Below, piece after piece: positions 1 through 6,472 of a stretch of DNA of 13,281 nucleotides (within the stretch, counting starts at the first letter, position 1; every line of letters starts with the position of its first letter). The stretch spans positions 1 to 13,281 of the forward strand of contig JBBRMQ010000110.1 in assembly GCA_038230775.1 (NCBI GenBank). The letters are read 5' to 3'. The notes beneath the pieces were generated by a model. That model was given only the letters and a program-made list of their open reading frames with translations. It ran no database searches and was not told the origin of the DNA. A program made the translations under genes and the position numbers. The DNA comes from JBBRMQ01 sp038230775 (lineage in GTDB: Bacteria > Acidobacteriota > Thermoanaerobaculia > Gp7-AA8).

Positions 1-62
1 ACCTTTTCCTGCGCTTCAGCAAGAAATTCTCTTCTCAACTCGTCGAGCTCAGGATCGCGCAT
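1..62 (-). CDS. 5' end of a divergent gene, product unknown (possibly Hpt-like)
   Basis: Reading leftward from the ATG at 62-60, the frame stays open to the window edge and gives 21 residues, MRDPELDELRREFLAEAQEK plus V. A G-rich stretch (GGGGGGAC on the minus strand) lies about 4 bases before the ATG and could be the ribosome binding site. The charged helical start with the pattern FLAEAQE resembles the first helix of histidine-phosphotransfer (Hpt) domains, as in CheA-like proteins, but 21 residues cannot decide this. It diverges from the gene starting at 131, with 68 bases between the two starts. The start and frame are reasonably supported; the function is a guess. Confidence 0.5.
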   Translation of the reverse strand, partial: MRDPELDELRREFLAEAQEK

Positions 63-130
63 GTTTGTCCCCCCGGCTTGCACGCGGTGTGCCGCAGCAG
101 GCAGGTGCGTCCCGTATCATCTCACCGGAA

Positions 131-751
131 ATGAATGATGCAACGCTCGTCGTGCCCCGGGCGGCATTTGCCATCGAGGACCCCTGGGCGATCCCGCCGG
201 GATGTCGCCCGGTGTCCCTGCGCCGCGCAACCGACGGAACACCACCGCGCCTCGGTTGCGACGCCGCGCTGTATGCCGACGATCGGTGCCTCAACGCGAT
301 CTTCCGGGCCACGGATGATCGCGTCGTCGCGACGCATTTTCGCCACGACGCCCCGCTGTACGAGGAGGACGTGGTCGAGCTGTTCATCGCACCCGTTGCG
401 CTCACCACGTACTTCGAGATCGAGGTCAACCCGCTCGGCACGACGTTCGACGCCCGCATCGACTCTCCCGACGGCGTCCGCACGACGATGAAGGCCGACC
501 TTGGCTGGACCTGCGTGGGTCTCTTCGCCGCGGTGCGCAGGACGCCCGAATCGCTCGACGTCGTGATGCGCTTCCCGTTCGCCTCGCTCGGGGCTCCGGC
601 GCCGGCGCGTGGCGACATCTGGCGCGCAAACCTCTTTCGCATCGATCGCCACCCCGATCGCGGCGATGAGTTCAGCGCGTGGTGCCCCACCATGCGAAAA
701 CCGGCTGATTTCCACGTCGTAGCGGCGTTCGGGCGCCTGCAGTTCAGCTAG
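131..751 (+). CDS. Carbohydrate-binding family 9-like (CBM9/DOMON-type) protein
   Basis: A 206-residue beta-rich protein with the pattern of CBM9-like modules: an acidic LYEEDVVELFIAP segment (residues 76-88), then YFEIEVNPLG (94-103), DARIDSP (108-114), a central GWTCVGL, and the C-terminal run WRANLFRIDR (164-173) and DEFSAWCPT (179-187). In the family these strands form a jelly roll that binds sugars or sits beside glycoside hydrolases. The ATG at 131 is preferred over an in-frame TTG at 65, because residues from the TTG on match nothing in the fold and would cover the divergent promoter region. With this start there is no signal peptide and no attached catalytic domain, which is odd for an extracellular sugar binder, so the ligand and location are open. 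TATCAT at 115-120 lies 10 bases before the ATG and no Shine-Dalgarno is seen, so the message could be nearly leaderless. Confidence 0.8.
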   Translation: MNDATLVVPRAAFAIEDPWAIPPGCRPVSLRRATDGTPPRLGCDAALYADDRCLNAIFRATDDRVVATHFRHDAPLYEEDVVELFIAPVALTTYFEIEVNPLGTTFDARIDSPDGVRTTMKADLGWTCVGLFAAVRRTPESLDVVMRFPFASLGAPAPARGDIWRANLFRIDRHPDRGDEFSAWCPTMRKPADFHVVAAFGRLQFS

Positions 752-845
752 CCGTCACTTGGAATTCGTCTGACATTTTCTGATTTGTTATCGTTACCGT
801 GGGCGCTCGGCCATAGAGTACGAGTCGCTAGCGATCCAACGTCCA

Positions 846-1319
846 ATGCTTTCCCGTCCAGTGAAACTCGCCGTCATCGCTCTCGTCATCGGAGCAGGCA
901 CCCTTGCCGCTGAAGAAGCGCGCAAATGCTCTGCGTCCGCGCACGAGTGCGAGCAGGCGATCCGGCAGATGCTCTCGGGCCGCCGCTACCTCGGCGCGCA
1001 GCTCGAGGAAGTCAATCCCGGCCTCATCATCAAGGCCGTGATGCCGGACGGTCCTGCCGAACTAGCGGACTTGCGCGTTGGAGACCGGCTGCTCGCGGTC
1101 AACGGCCGGCAGACGACCGAAGCCACGATTCGCGACTTCAAGTCGATTCTGAACGACGCTTCGAGGATTGGACGGTTGTTCGTGATCGTGCAGCGCCACG
1201 GTGCCCTGAAGCAGATCGATGTCCGGCTGGAGCCGTTCTCGAAGGCTCAGATCGACAAGATCGTGGCGCTCCACCTGGCTCAGGCACATCCGAGCACGGC
1301 GACCGCGCCTCAGCCATAA
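846..1319 (+). CDS. Exported PDZ-domain protein
   Basis: 157 residues. The N-terminus (MLSRPVKLAVIALVIGAGTLAAEEA) is a typical Sec signal peptide with likely cleavage near residues 21-23. One PDZ domain covers about residues 45-127: YLGAQLEEVNPGLIIKAV is followed by the classic segment DGPAELADLRVGDRLLAVNG. Two cysteines (C28, C35) just after the signal peptide could form a disulfide. There is no protease domain, so it probably binds exposed peptide ends in the periplasm rather than cutting them. The stop is 13 bases before the TTG start of the histidine kinase, so the genes are very likely co-transcribed and the protein may be an accessory sensor; this is inference. The region before it (771-797) is AT-rich and probably holds the operon promoter, though no convincing -35/-10 pair was found. 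No clear Shine-Dalgarno precedes the ATG. Confidence 0.82.
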   Translation: MLSRPVKLAVIALVIGAGTLAAEEARKCSASAHECEQAIRQMLSGRRYLGAQLEEVNPGLIIKAVMPDGPAELADLRVGDRLLAVNGRQTTEATIRDFKSILNDASRIGRLFVIVQRHGALKQIDVRLEPFSKAQIDKIVALHLAQAHPSTATAPQP

Positions 1320-1323
1320 CGGC

Positions 1324-1328
1324 GGAGG
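1324..1328 (+). promoter_or_regulatory. Shine-Dalgarno GGAGG that decides the TTG start of the histidine kinase
   Basis: GGAGG, within GCGGAGGAAC, is followed after 4 bases by TTG at 1333. The same frame is open back to 1219, but that upstream part runs out of frame through the PDZ gene and is arginine-rich shadow sequence. The strong site therefore places the kinase start at 1333. Confidence 0.7.
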
Positions 1329-1332
1329 AACT

Positions 1333-2871
1333 TTGGTCCATCGCGTTTTCGCGAAGTTGAGGGCCATCTCCCGCAGCGGAGAACGCTCGGACCGTGCCTC
1401 CATCCTCCTCCCGTTTCTCATCATCTCCATCGGCCTTGGCGCGCTGGCCTGGCGCTCATACGTTCTCTCGGCCCGAATGGAGAGCGGCGTCCAGACGCTC
1501 GCGATGCAGTACGCCGGCTATTCGGCCGACATCACCGCCCGTCGCGCCGATGCAGCGATCGGCAACGAGCTGAACGCGGCAGCGGACGAATGGCAGCAGG
1601 ACGAGCGTCGCGCCGGCGCGACCTCCGCGGCACTGCAGGACTGGATCGACAACCACGACTGGATGGTGTTCGCGATCTTCATCCCCGATTCCGATCCGAC
1701 GCGCTCGATCTTCACGAGCAAGCCCGAGACGAGCCCTGCCCAATCGCTGCAGACACGGGAGTTCTCGACCTCCAGCGGCGTCGTTCGCTACACGTACGAC
1801 CCTGAACGGCTCCTCAATCGCATACGCGACGTCCTGCATCAGAAGCCACTCATGCAGTCGCGCGAGCTGCAGCCGCAAGCGGAATTGACGCTGGTCCCGA
1901 CGCCGAAGCGGCCGGGCGTGCTGCGTCTCGCCGATGGTTACGCCTTTATCGCACCCCTTTCTCCACCGCTGGCCGCCTACGCCGTGCGGTCCTCGGTCCA
2001 CATCGCGTACGGAACGCAAGGATGGGAGAACGCGCGATACATGACCGTGGTCGTCAGCCTCATCGCCGTCATCCTCACCGCCCTCGGCGCGTACCTCGGG
2101 CTCCGCGGCGTCAAGAAAGAGGCGGAGACGATGCGCCTTCGCGGAGCGCTGATCGCGAATGTCTCGCACGAGCTCCGCACGCCGCTCTCGATGATCCGCC
2201 TCGGCGCCGAGACGCTGCAGCGCGGCGCGAAGCTGAGCGAAGCGCAGCGGCACGAGATCCAGGACTCCATCCATCGCGAGGCTCTGAATCTCTCGCACCT
2301 CGTCGAGAACGTGCTCGACATCGCGCGCATCCACAACCGCAAGGCGAAAGCGATGGCGTTCACGCCGGTGCAGCCGCGCGACCTCGTGTCGACCCTCGTC
2401 ACCACGTACGAGTCGTGGATTCGGAGCAAGGGATTCCAGATCGCGCTGGCGATCGAAGACAGCGTCGACGAACAACTCTGGGACCGGGAAGCCGTCTCAC
2501 GAGCTCTGCTCAACCTCATCGACAACGCCGTGAAGTACTCCGCCGAGGATAAGACGATCGGCATTACGCTGCGGCAGACCGAGAGCGATGTTCTCCTCGA
2601 AGTGCAGGATCGCGGCATTGGCATCTCGGCGCACGACCTGGAGCATGTCTTCGAACCGTACTTCCGCGCCCAGTTCTCCGATACCCAGACCCGGCGCGGT
2701 GCGGGGCTCGGGCTCACACTCGTTCACCAGATCGTCACCTCTCACGGCGGCCGCGTCGAAGTGGAGTCCGCGCCCGGCGCGGGCTCGACCTTCCGCCTCG
2801 CTTTTCCCAGAAACCGGAGCCGCGAAACCGGGCCGATTCCCGCTTTCGAGGAACTTCCCCAAGCTTTCTAA
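1333..2871 (+). CDS. Membrane sensor histidine kinase
   Basis: 512 residues from a TTG start. A first membrane helix (about 24-40), a ~195-residue extracytoplasmic sensor region without a recognised fold, and a second helix (about 237-258) are followed directly by the kinase core, with no clear HAMP domain. The H-box SHELRTPLSMIRL carries the phospho-acceptor His279. The catalytic domain shows the N-box NLIDNAVKYS (Asn398), G1 DRGIGIS (Asp426), the F-box FEPYFRAQFS and G2 GAGLGL (456-461), so all residues for ATP binding and autophosphorylation are present. It should phosphorylate the response regulator 27 bases downstream. The stimulus is unknown; the upstream exported PDZ protein suggests an envelope or protein-quality signal, by inference only. 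Confidence 0.93.
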   Translation: MVHRVFAKLRAISRSGERSDRASILLPFLIISIGLGALAWRSYVLSARMESGVQTLAMQYAGYSADITARRADAAIGNELNAAADEWQQDERRAGATSAALQDWIDNHDWMVFAIFIPDSDPTRSIFTSKPETSPAQSLQTREFSTSSGVVRYTYDPERLLNRIRDVLHQKPLMQSRELQPQAELTLVPTPKRPGVLRLADGYAFIAPLSPPLAAYAVRSSVHIAYGTQGWENARYMTVVVSLIAVILTALGAYLGLRGVKKEAETMRLRGALIANVSHELRTPLSMIRLGAETLQRGAKLSEAQRHEIQDSIHREALNLSHLVENVLDIARIHNRKAKAMAFTPVQPRDLVSTLVTTYESWIRSKGFQIALAIEDSVDEQLWDREAVSRALLNLIDNAVKYSAEDKTIGITLRQTESDVLLEVQDRGIGISAHDLEHVFEPYFRAQFSDTQTRRGAGLGLTLVHQIVTSHGGRVEVESAPGAGSTFRLAFPRNRSRETGPIPAFEELPQAF

Positions 2872-2898
2872 GAAACTTTTCGTAAACGAGGCTCGTAC

Positions 2899-3630
2899 AT
2901 GAACCGAAGAGCGAAAGCGAACATGACCAAGATCCTGATCGTGGAAGACGAGGCCGGGCTTCGCCAGGGCCTCGATATCAATCTCCGTCTCGAGAATTAC
3001 GAGACCGTTCAAGCCGTCGATGGCGAAGAAGCCATCCGCGTCTTTCACGCCGAGCATCCCGATCTGGTCATCCTCGACCTGATGCTCCCGAAAAAGAGCG
3101 GGTTCGAAGTCCTGGATCACATCCGTAAGTACTCGCAGGTTCCGGTCATCCTTCTCACGGCACGCGGCCAGGAGACGGACAAGGTTCGCGGCCTGCGCGG
3201 GGGTGCGGACGATTACGTCACCAAGCCATTCGGTCTGCAGGAGCTCTTCGCGCGCATCGACGCTGTCATGCGACGCAGCGAGACCGCGGCGACGACCGTG
3301 CGCGTGATCTGCGAAGACGATCTGATCAAACTCGATCCTGCGACGCGCGAGGCCTCGGCCCGCAACCAGAAGCTCAAGCTCTCGCCAAAAGAGTTCGATC
3401 TGCTCATGTATCTGTTCCGCAACAAGGAACGTGTCGTCCCGCGCGACGAGCTTCTCTCACGCGTGTGGAACTACCGCGTCGATCTCAATCTGAACAGCCG
3501 CACCGTCGACACGCACGTGACGCGCCTTCGACGCAAGCTGCAGAAGGCCGTCGGAACGGAGGCCGCGGTGATCGTCGCCGTCGCCAAGATCGGCTATCGC
3601 TACCTCGGCGAAGCGAGCAACGCGGCCTAG
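2899..3630 (+). CDS. OmpR/PhoB-family response regulator
   Basis: 243 residues. The receiver domain (about 9-125) has the acidic cluster E16-D17-E18, phospho-acceptor Asp60 in VILDLMLP, Thr87 in LLTARG and Lys109 in VTKPF, a complete active site. The C-terminal winged helix (about 138-238) has KLSPKEFDLLMYLF, then SRTVDTHVTRLRRKL as recognition helix, then IGYRYL, all characteristic of the OmpR/PhoB DNA-binding class. It is the cognate partner of the preceding kinase. The ATG at 2899 has GAGG 7 bases upstream; a second in-frame ATG at 2923 would begin MTKILIVEDE, the usual start of this family, and cannot be excluded. The 52-bp palindrome begins two bases after the stop codon and probably closes the operon. 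Confidence 0.95.
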   Translation: MNRRAKANMTKILIVEDEAGLRQGLDINLRLENYETVQAVDGEEAIRVFHAEHPDLVILDLMLPKKSGFEVLDHIRKYSQVPVILLTARGQETDKVRGLRGGADDYVTKPFGLQELFARIDAVMRRSETAATTVRVICEDDLIKLDPATREASARNQKLKLSPKEFDLLMYLFRNKERVVPRDELLSRVWNYRVDLNLNSRTVDTHVTRLRRKLQKAVGTEAAVIVAVAKIGYRYLGEASNAA

Positions 3631-3632
3631 AT

Positions 3633-3684
3633 GTGTGGGGCCAGTTCTCCGACTGGCCGGCCAGCCAGAGGGCTGGCCCCACAC
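3633..3684 (+). repeat. 52-bp palindromic repeat, copy 1
   Basis: A near-perfect palindrome centred at 3658/3659. The outer arms GTGTGGGGCCAG (3633-3644) and CTGGCCCCACAC (3673-3684) are exact complements, and the core CTGGCCGGCCAG (3653-3664) is itself palindromic. It starts 2 bases after the response regulator stop codon. A second copy lies at 4864-4915, also straight after a stop codon, so this is a dispersed REP-like element. It would fold into a very stable RNA hairpin that could end or protect the kinase-regulator message; there is no T-run after it, so Rho-independent termination is not assured. Confidence 0.85.
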
Positions 3685-3689
3685 CTCGT

Positions 3690-3718
3690 TTGACAAAGCC
3701 TGTGAACGGACTTAGCTT
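3690..3718 (+). promoter_or_regulatory. Candidate sigma-70 promoter for cysteine synthase
   Basis: TTGACA at 3690-3695 matches the -35 consensus exactly. After a 17-base spacer, TAGCTT at 3713-3718 keeps the three most conserved -10 positions (T, A and the final T). The start of transcription would fall near 3725, leaving a leader of about 135 bases before the gene. It begins 5 bases after the palindromic repeat. Confidence 0.45.
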
Positions 3719-3770
3719 GGGCCGTCCCATGTCGTCCACATTTTGTTGTTGTCGCCTAACAAGTCCGTTC
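3704..3770 (+). repeat. 10-bp inverted repeat in the cysteine synthase upstream region
   Basis: GAACGGACTT (3704-3713) and AAGTCCGTTC (3761-3770) are exact complements 47 bases apart. The right arm can also pair with CGAACG at 3774-3779, or with a second copy of GAACGGA at 3811-3817. The left arm overlaps the candidate promoter, so the repeat could be an operator or part of a longer read-through RNA. Function unknown. Confidence 0.4.
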
Positions 3771-3815
3771 GAGCGAACGACCGGCTGAGGCGTTTCGCAC
3801 CCATGTCAACGAACG

Positions 3816-3837
3816 GACCCGAACGCAAGTTCGGGTC
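3816..3837 (+). terminator. Terminator-like hairpin directly before cysteine synthase
   Basis: GACCCGAAC (3816-3824), a GCAA tetraloop and GTTCGGGTC (3829-3837) form a perfect 9-bp stem, followed by the T-rich TTTGTGTTTT. The hairpin ends 13 bases before the AGGAG ribosome binding site at 3851-3855. No space remains for a promoter between it and the gene, so if it terminates transcription it must act as an attenuator, or be bypassed by read-through. Confidence 0.6.
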
Positions 3838-3860
3838 TTTGTGTTTTCAAAGGAGAAATG

Positions 3861-4859
3861 ATGCAGCACGGCAGGATCTACGACAACATCACTGAGCTCA
3901 TCGGCAACACTCCCATGGTGCGGCTTCACAAGGTGCAGAGCGGCGGCGCGGAAGTCGTCGTGAAGCTCGAGGCCTTCAACCCGCTTTCATCCGTGAAAGA
4001 TCGAATCGCGATCTCGATGGTGAACGAAGCGGAGAAGAGCGGAGAGATCTCGCCAGGCAAGACCACGATCGTCGAGGCCACGAGTGGAAACACCGGCGTC
4101 GGACTCGCGTTCGTCGCCGCGGCCAAAGGCTATAAGTGCATTCTGATCATGCCTGACACGTTTTCTGTCGAGCGCCGGAAGCTGTTGCAAGCGTTAGGCG
4201 CCGAGCTGATTCTGACGCCGGGCACCAAGGGATTGCCCGAGGCGTTGAGGCTGGCCGACGAGGTTGCAGCGAAGACGCCGGGCGGCTGGCGCGCGAAGCA
4301 GTTTGACAATCCGGCCAATCCGAAAATTCATCGCGAAACCACGGCGGAAGAGATCTGGCGCGACACCGGCGGCAAGGTCGACGCGGTGGTTGCTGGAGTG
4401 GGGACGGGCGGAACGGTGAGCGGAATCGGGCAGGTCCTCAAGAAGCGCAATCCGGGAATCACCATGGTGGCCGTGATGCCCGTCGAGAGTCAGGTGCTCA
4501 AGGGCGGCGGATTCGCGCCGCACAAACTGCAGGGTATCGGACCGAGTTTCGTTCCCGGGATTTACGACAAGGACGTCGTGGACCGCGTGTTCGACGTGAC
4601 GACCGAACAGGCGTTCACCATCGCGCGGCGCCTGGCGAAAGAGGAAGGCATCTTCGTCGGCATCTCAGCCGGTGCGATCGCCTATGCAGCGTTGCAGATC
4701 GCGCGCGACTTCGAGCCGCGGAAGCGCATCGTGGCGGTGCTGCCGGATACCGGCGAGCGCTATCTCTCGACGCCGCTGTTCGAGTACACGGATCTCGTCA
4801 ATCAGCCGCCGACGCTTCCGCCGCCGCAGCCGGCAGCGCCCGCACCGCCAACCGCCTGA
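3861..4859 (+). CDS. cysK: Cysteine synthase (O-acetylserine sulfhydrylase)
   Basis: 332 residues; a PLP enzyme that makes cysteine from O-acetylserine and sulfide in the cytosol. Lys46 in NPLSSVKDR is the Schiff-base lysine; TSGNTG (74-79) is the substrate loop; GTGGT (181-185) binds the PLP phosphate; Ser269 in GISAGA contacts the pyridine nitrogen. The start IYDNITELIGNTPMVRL is typical of CysK. The last ~20 residues are a proline/alanine-rich tail beyond the usual core of about 305-315 residues. Two ATGs stand in tandem: AGGAG (3851-3855) is 5 bases from the one at 3861 but only 2 from 3858, so 3861 is preferred. It stands alone, behind a structured leader, and is followed within a few bases by repeat copy 2. 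The sequence alone does not exclude the CysM isozyme or a cystathionine beta-synthase-like role. Confidence 0.93.
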   Translation: MQHGRIYDNITELIGNTPMVRLHKVQSGGAEVVVKLEAFNPLSSVKDRIAISMVNEAEKSGEISPGKTTIVEATSGNTGVGLAFVAAAKGYKCILIMPDTFSVERRKLLQALGAELILTPGTKGLPEALRLADEVAAKTPGGWRAKQFDNPANPKIHRETTAEEIWRDTGGKVDAVVAGVGTGGTVSGIGQVLKKRNPGITMVAVMPVESQVLKGGGFAPHKLQGIGPSFVPGIYDKDVVDRVFDVTTEQAFTIARRLAKEEGIFVGISAGAIAYAALQIARDFEPRKRIVAVLPDTGERYLSTPLFEYTDLVNQPPTLPPPQPAAPAPPTA

Positions 4860-4863
4860 CTGG

Positions 4864-4915
4864 TGGCCGGCCCAGCCCTCCGGCTGGCCGGCCAGTCAGA
4901 GGACTGGCCCCACAC
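4864..4915 (+). repeat. 52-bp palindromic repeat, copy 2 (partly coding)
   Basis: The same element as at 3633-3684, centred at 4889/4890 on CTGGCCGGCCAG (4884-4895). The right half (4884-4915) differs from the right half of copy 1 at only two positions; the outer left arm has drifted. It begins 4 bases after the cysteine synthase stop. Its right part also encodes, on the minus strand, the last residues and stop codon of the MoeB-rhodanese gene. It sits between two convergent genes, where a hairpin could end both transcripts. Confidence 0.8.
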
Positions 4916-5984
4916 TGCGCAGCCACGCGACGTAGCCGCCCTTCAGATGGCGGGCGCGGGTGAATCCCTGCGCGCGCATGAAGTCGAGCACTTGCGCGCT
5001 TCGCTGGCCATGCTGGCAGTAGATGACGACATCTCGATCGCGCGGAATGGAGTCGAGCTGCTGCGGAATCGTGCGCATCGGAATGTGGCGCGCCCCCTCG
5101 ATGTGGCCGCCGGCCCACTCATGGGGCTCGCGAACATCGATCAGAAGCGCGCCGGCGGGAACTTCGGCCGGAGTCAGTTCATCGGACATAGGCGGGTTGC
5201 AGAATCCTTCGTAGTCGATCAGTTCCGTGACCGTCGGGTGCGTCCCGCAGACGACGCAGTCAACGTTCTTCTTCAGTTTCAATTGCCGCACCGACATCTC
5301 CAGCGCGTCGAACAGAAGCAGACGTCCGATGAGCGGCTCGCCGATCTTCGCCAGCAGCTTGATGGCCTCCGTCGCCTGAATCGTGCCGATCACTCCCGGC
5401 AGCACGCCTAACACACCTCCCTCAGCGCAGGACGGCACGAGGTTGGGCGGCGGCGGCTCCGGATAGAGGCAGCGATAGCACGGGCCTTTCGTCGCATCGA
5501 AGACCGAGGCCTGCCCTTCGAAGCGGAAGATGGAGCCGTAGACATTTGGCTTGCCGAGAAAGACGCAGGCGTCGTTGACGAGATAGCGCGTCGGGAAGTT
5601 GTCCGTGCCGTCGATGACCACGTCGTAGTCCGCGAGGATCTTCATTGCGTTTTCCGAGCTCAGGGCCGTCTCGTACGGCTCGATCTCCGTGAGACTGTTG
5701 ATGTCGCGCAGGCGATCCGCGGCCGCCTCGATCTTCGGACGATCGAGATCGGACATGCCGTACAACACTTGACGGTGAAGGTTCGTGAAGTCGACGCGGT
5801 CGAAGTCGACGATGCCGATGCGGCCCACGCCTGCCGCAGCGAGATACATCAGGACGGGACTGCCGAGGCCACCCGCGCCGACGATGAGGGCCGAGCTCTT
5901 CTTGAGACGCTCCTGCCCTTCCTCGCCGAACTGAGGAAGCGTGAGGTGGCGCGCGTAGCGCTGGCGTTCGGAGTCGGTGAGCAT
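4896..5984 (-). CDS. moeB: MoeB/ThiF-family adenylyltransferase with C-terminal rhodanese domain
   Basis: 362 residues, the MoeZ/MOCS3 architecture. The E1-like domain (1-~255) has the ATP loop GAGGLGSP (36-43), DFDRVDFTNLHRQ (60-72), DGTDNF (125-130), Cys186 in PSCAEGG (the usual acyl-transfer cysteine) and two zinc pairs, C169/C172 and C243/C246. The rhodanese domain (about 268-360) has Cys323 in the loop CQHGQRS, able to carry a persulfide. Such proteins adenylate the C-terminal Gly-Gly of MoaD/ThiS/CysO-like sulfur carriers and supply the sulfur for thiocarboxylate formation. The carrier partner is not in this window. The ATG follows the yqeY stop with no gap (TAA-ATG), so translation is probably coupled. 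The final residues VGPVL and the stop are encoded by palindromic repeat copy 2. The gene symbol reflects the family; moeZ-like is equally fitting. Confidence 0.92.
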   Translation of the reverse strand: MLTDSERQRYARHLTLPQFGEEGQERLKKSSALIVGAGGLGSPVLMYLAAAGVGRIGIVDFDRVDFTNLHRQVLYGMSDLDRPKIEAAADRLRDINSLTEIEPYETALSSENAMKILADYDVVIDGTDNFPTRYLVNDACVFLGKPNVYGSIFRFEGQASVFDATKGPCYRCLYPEPPPPNLVPSCAEGGVLGVLPGVIGTIQATEAIKLLAKIGEPLIGRLLLFDALEMSVRQLKLKKNVDCVVCGTHPTVTELIDYEGFCNPPMSDELTPAEVPAGALLIDVREPHEWAGGHIEGARHIPMRTIPQQLDSIPRDRDVVIYCQHGQRSAQVLDFMRAQGFTRARHLKGGYVAWLRSVGPVL

Positions 5985-6431
5985 TTACGGCAGCAGTCGC
6001 GAGACGATCTCCTGGATCTTCTTTCCGTCCGCGCGTCCCTTGAAGCGCACGGTCGCTTCCTTCATCACCTTGCCCATGTCCTTCTTTGATGCGGCCCCGG
6101 TCGCGGCCACGATCTCGCGAAGGCCCGACTCCAGATCCGCATCCGACAGTTCGGCGGGCAGATACGTTTTCAGGATCTCGATCTCGGCCGCTTCCTTCGC
6201 CGCGAGCTCCGGGCGATTGCCTTTGGTGAACTGCTCGACCGAGTCCTGCCGCTGCTTCACGCTCTTGCGGATGATGACCATCGCCTCTTCATCGGACAAC
6301 TCGTGACCGGTGTTGATCTGCTCGTTCTTGATCGCGGCCTGCAGCATGCGCAGCGTCGACGTGCGCTCGGCCGTTCGCGCTTTCATCGACTCCGTCATGT
6401 CGGCGCGAATCTGCTCGGTAAGTTTGCCCAT
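5985..6431 (-). CDS. yqeY: GatB/YqeY domain protein
   Basis: 148 residues, the normal length of YqeY. It starts with KLTEQIRADMTESMKARTAE and contains TLRMLQAAIKNEQI and a C-terminal helical segment GKVMKEATVRFKGRADGK, all typical of the family. YqeY resembles the tail domain of the GatB subunit of tRNA-dependent amidotransferase; its free-standing role is not settled, and a tRNA-related function is usually assumed. On the minus strand GGAGAG lies about 9 bases before the ATG, a usable ribosome binding site. It is the first gene of a two-gene unit with moeB and diverges from pyrE across 41 bases. Confidence 0.92.
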   Translation of the reverse strand: MGKLTEQIRADMTESMKARTAERTSTLRMLQAAIKNEQINTGHELSDEEAMVIIRKSVKQRQDSVEQFTKGNRPELAAKEAAEIEILKTYLPAELSDADLESGLREIVAATGAASKKDMGKVMKEATVRFKGRADGKKIQEIVSRLLP

Positions 6432-6434
6432 TGG

Positions 6435-6464
6435 TTGCTTCTCTCCGTCGCCACATTCTATTCT
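6435..6464 (+). promoter_or_regulatory. Candidate divergent promoters of pyrE and yqeY with overlapping -10 boxes
   Basis: On the plus strand TTGCTT (6435-6440), an 18-base spacer and TATTCT (6459-6464) would start transcription close to the pyrE ATG at 6473. On the minus strand the bases 6455-6460 read TAGAAT, a -10-like box about 24 bases before the yqeY start. The two boxes overlap at 6459-6460, so the polymerases could exclude each other. The minus-strand -35 is not convincing. Confidence 0.35.
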
Positions 6465-6472
6465 CGGCGGCC

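Noticed and set aside
65..130. TTG-initiated N-terminal extension of the CBM9-like gene
   Set aside because: The 22 extra residues match no part of the fold, and they would begin only 3 bases from the divergent start codon; ATG at 131 is the better start.
1219..1332. Upstream extension of the histidine kinase inside the PDZ gene
   Set aside because: Arginine/serine-rich shadow translation of the PDZ coding region; the GGAGG site and TTG at 1333 give a sensible start.
3761..3779. tRNA-like T-arm (GTTCGAGCGAAC)
   Set aside because: No acceptor, D-arm or anticodon arm can be folded around it; it is a simple inverted repeat within the cysteine synthase leader.
3631..4915. CRISPR array suggested by the repeated palindrome
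   Set aside because: Only two copies, more than 1.2 kb apart with a gene between them, no regular spacers and no cas genes.
6431..6472. TTG start 14 codons upstream for pyrE
   Set aside because: It would overlap the yqeY start codon and add a segment absent from the family; ATG at 6473 starts the conserved sequence.
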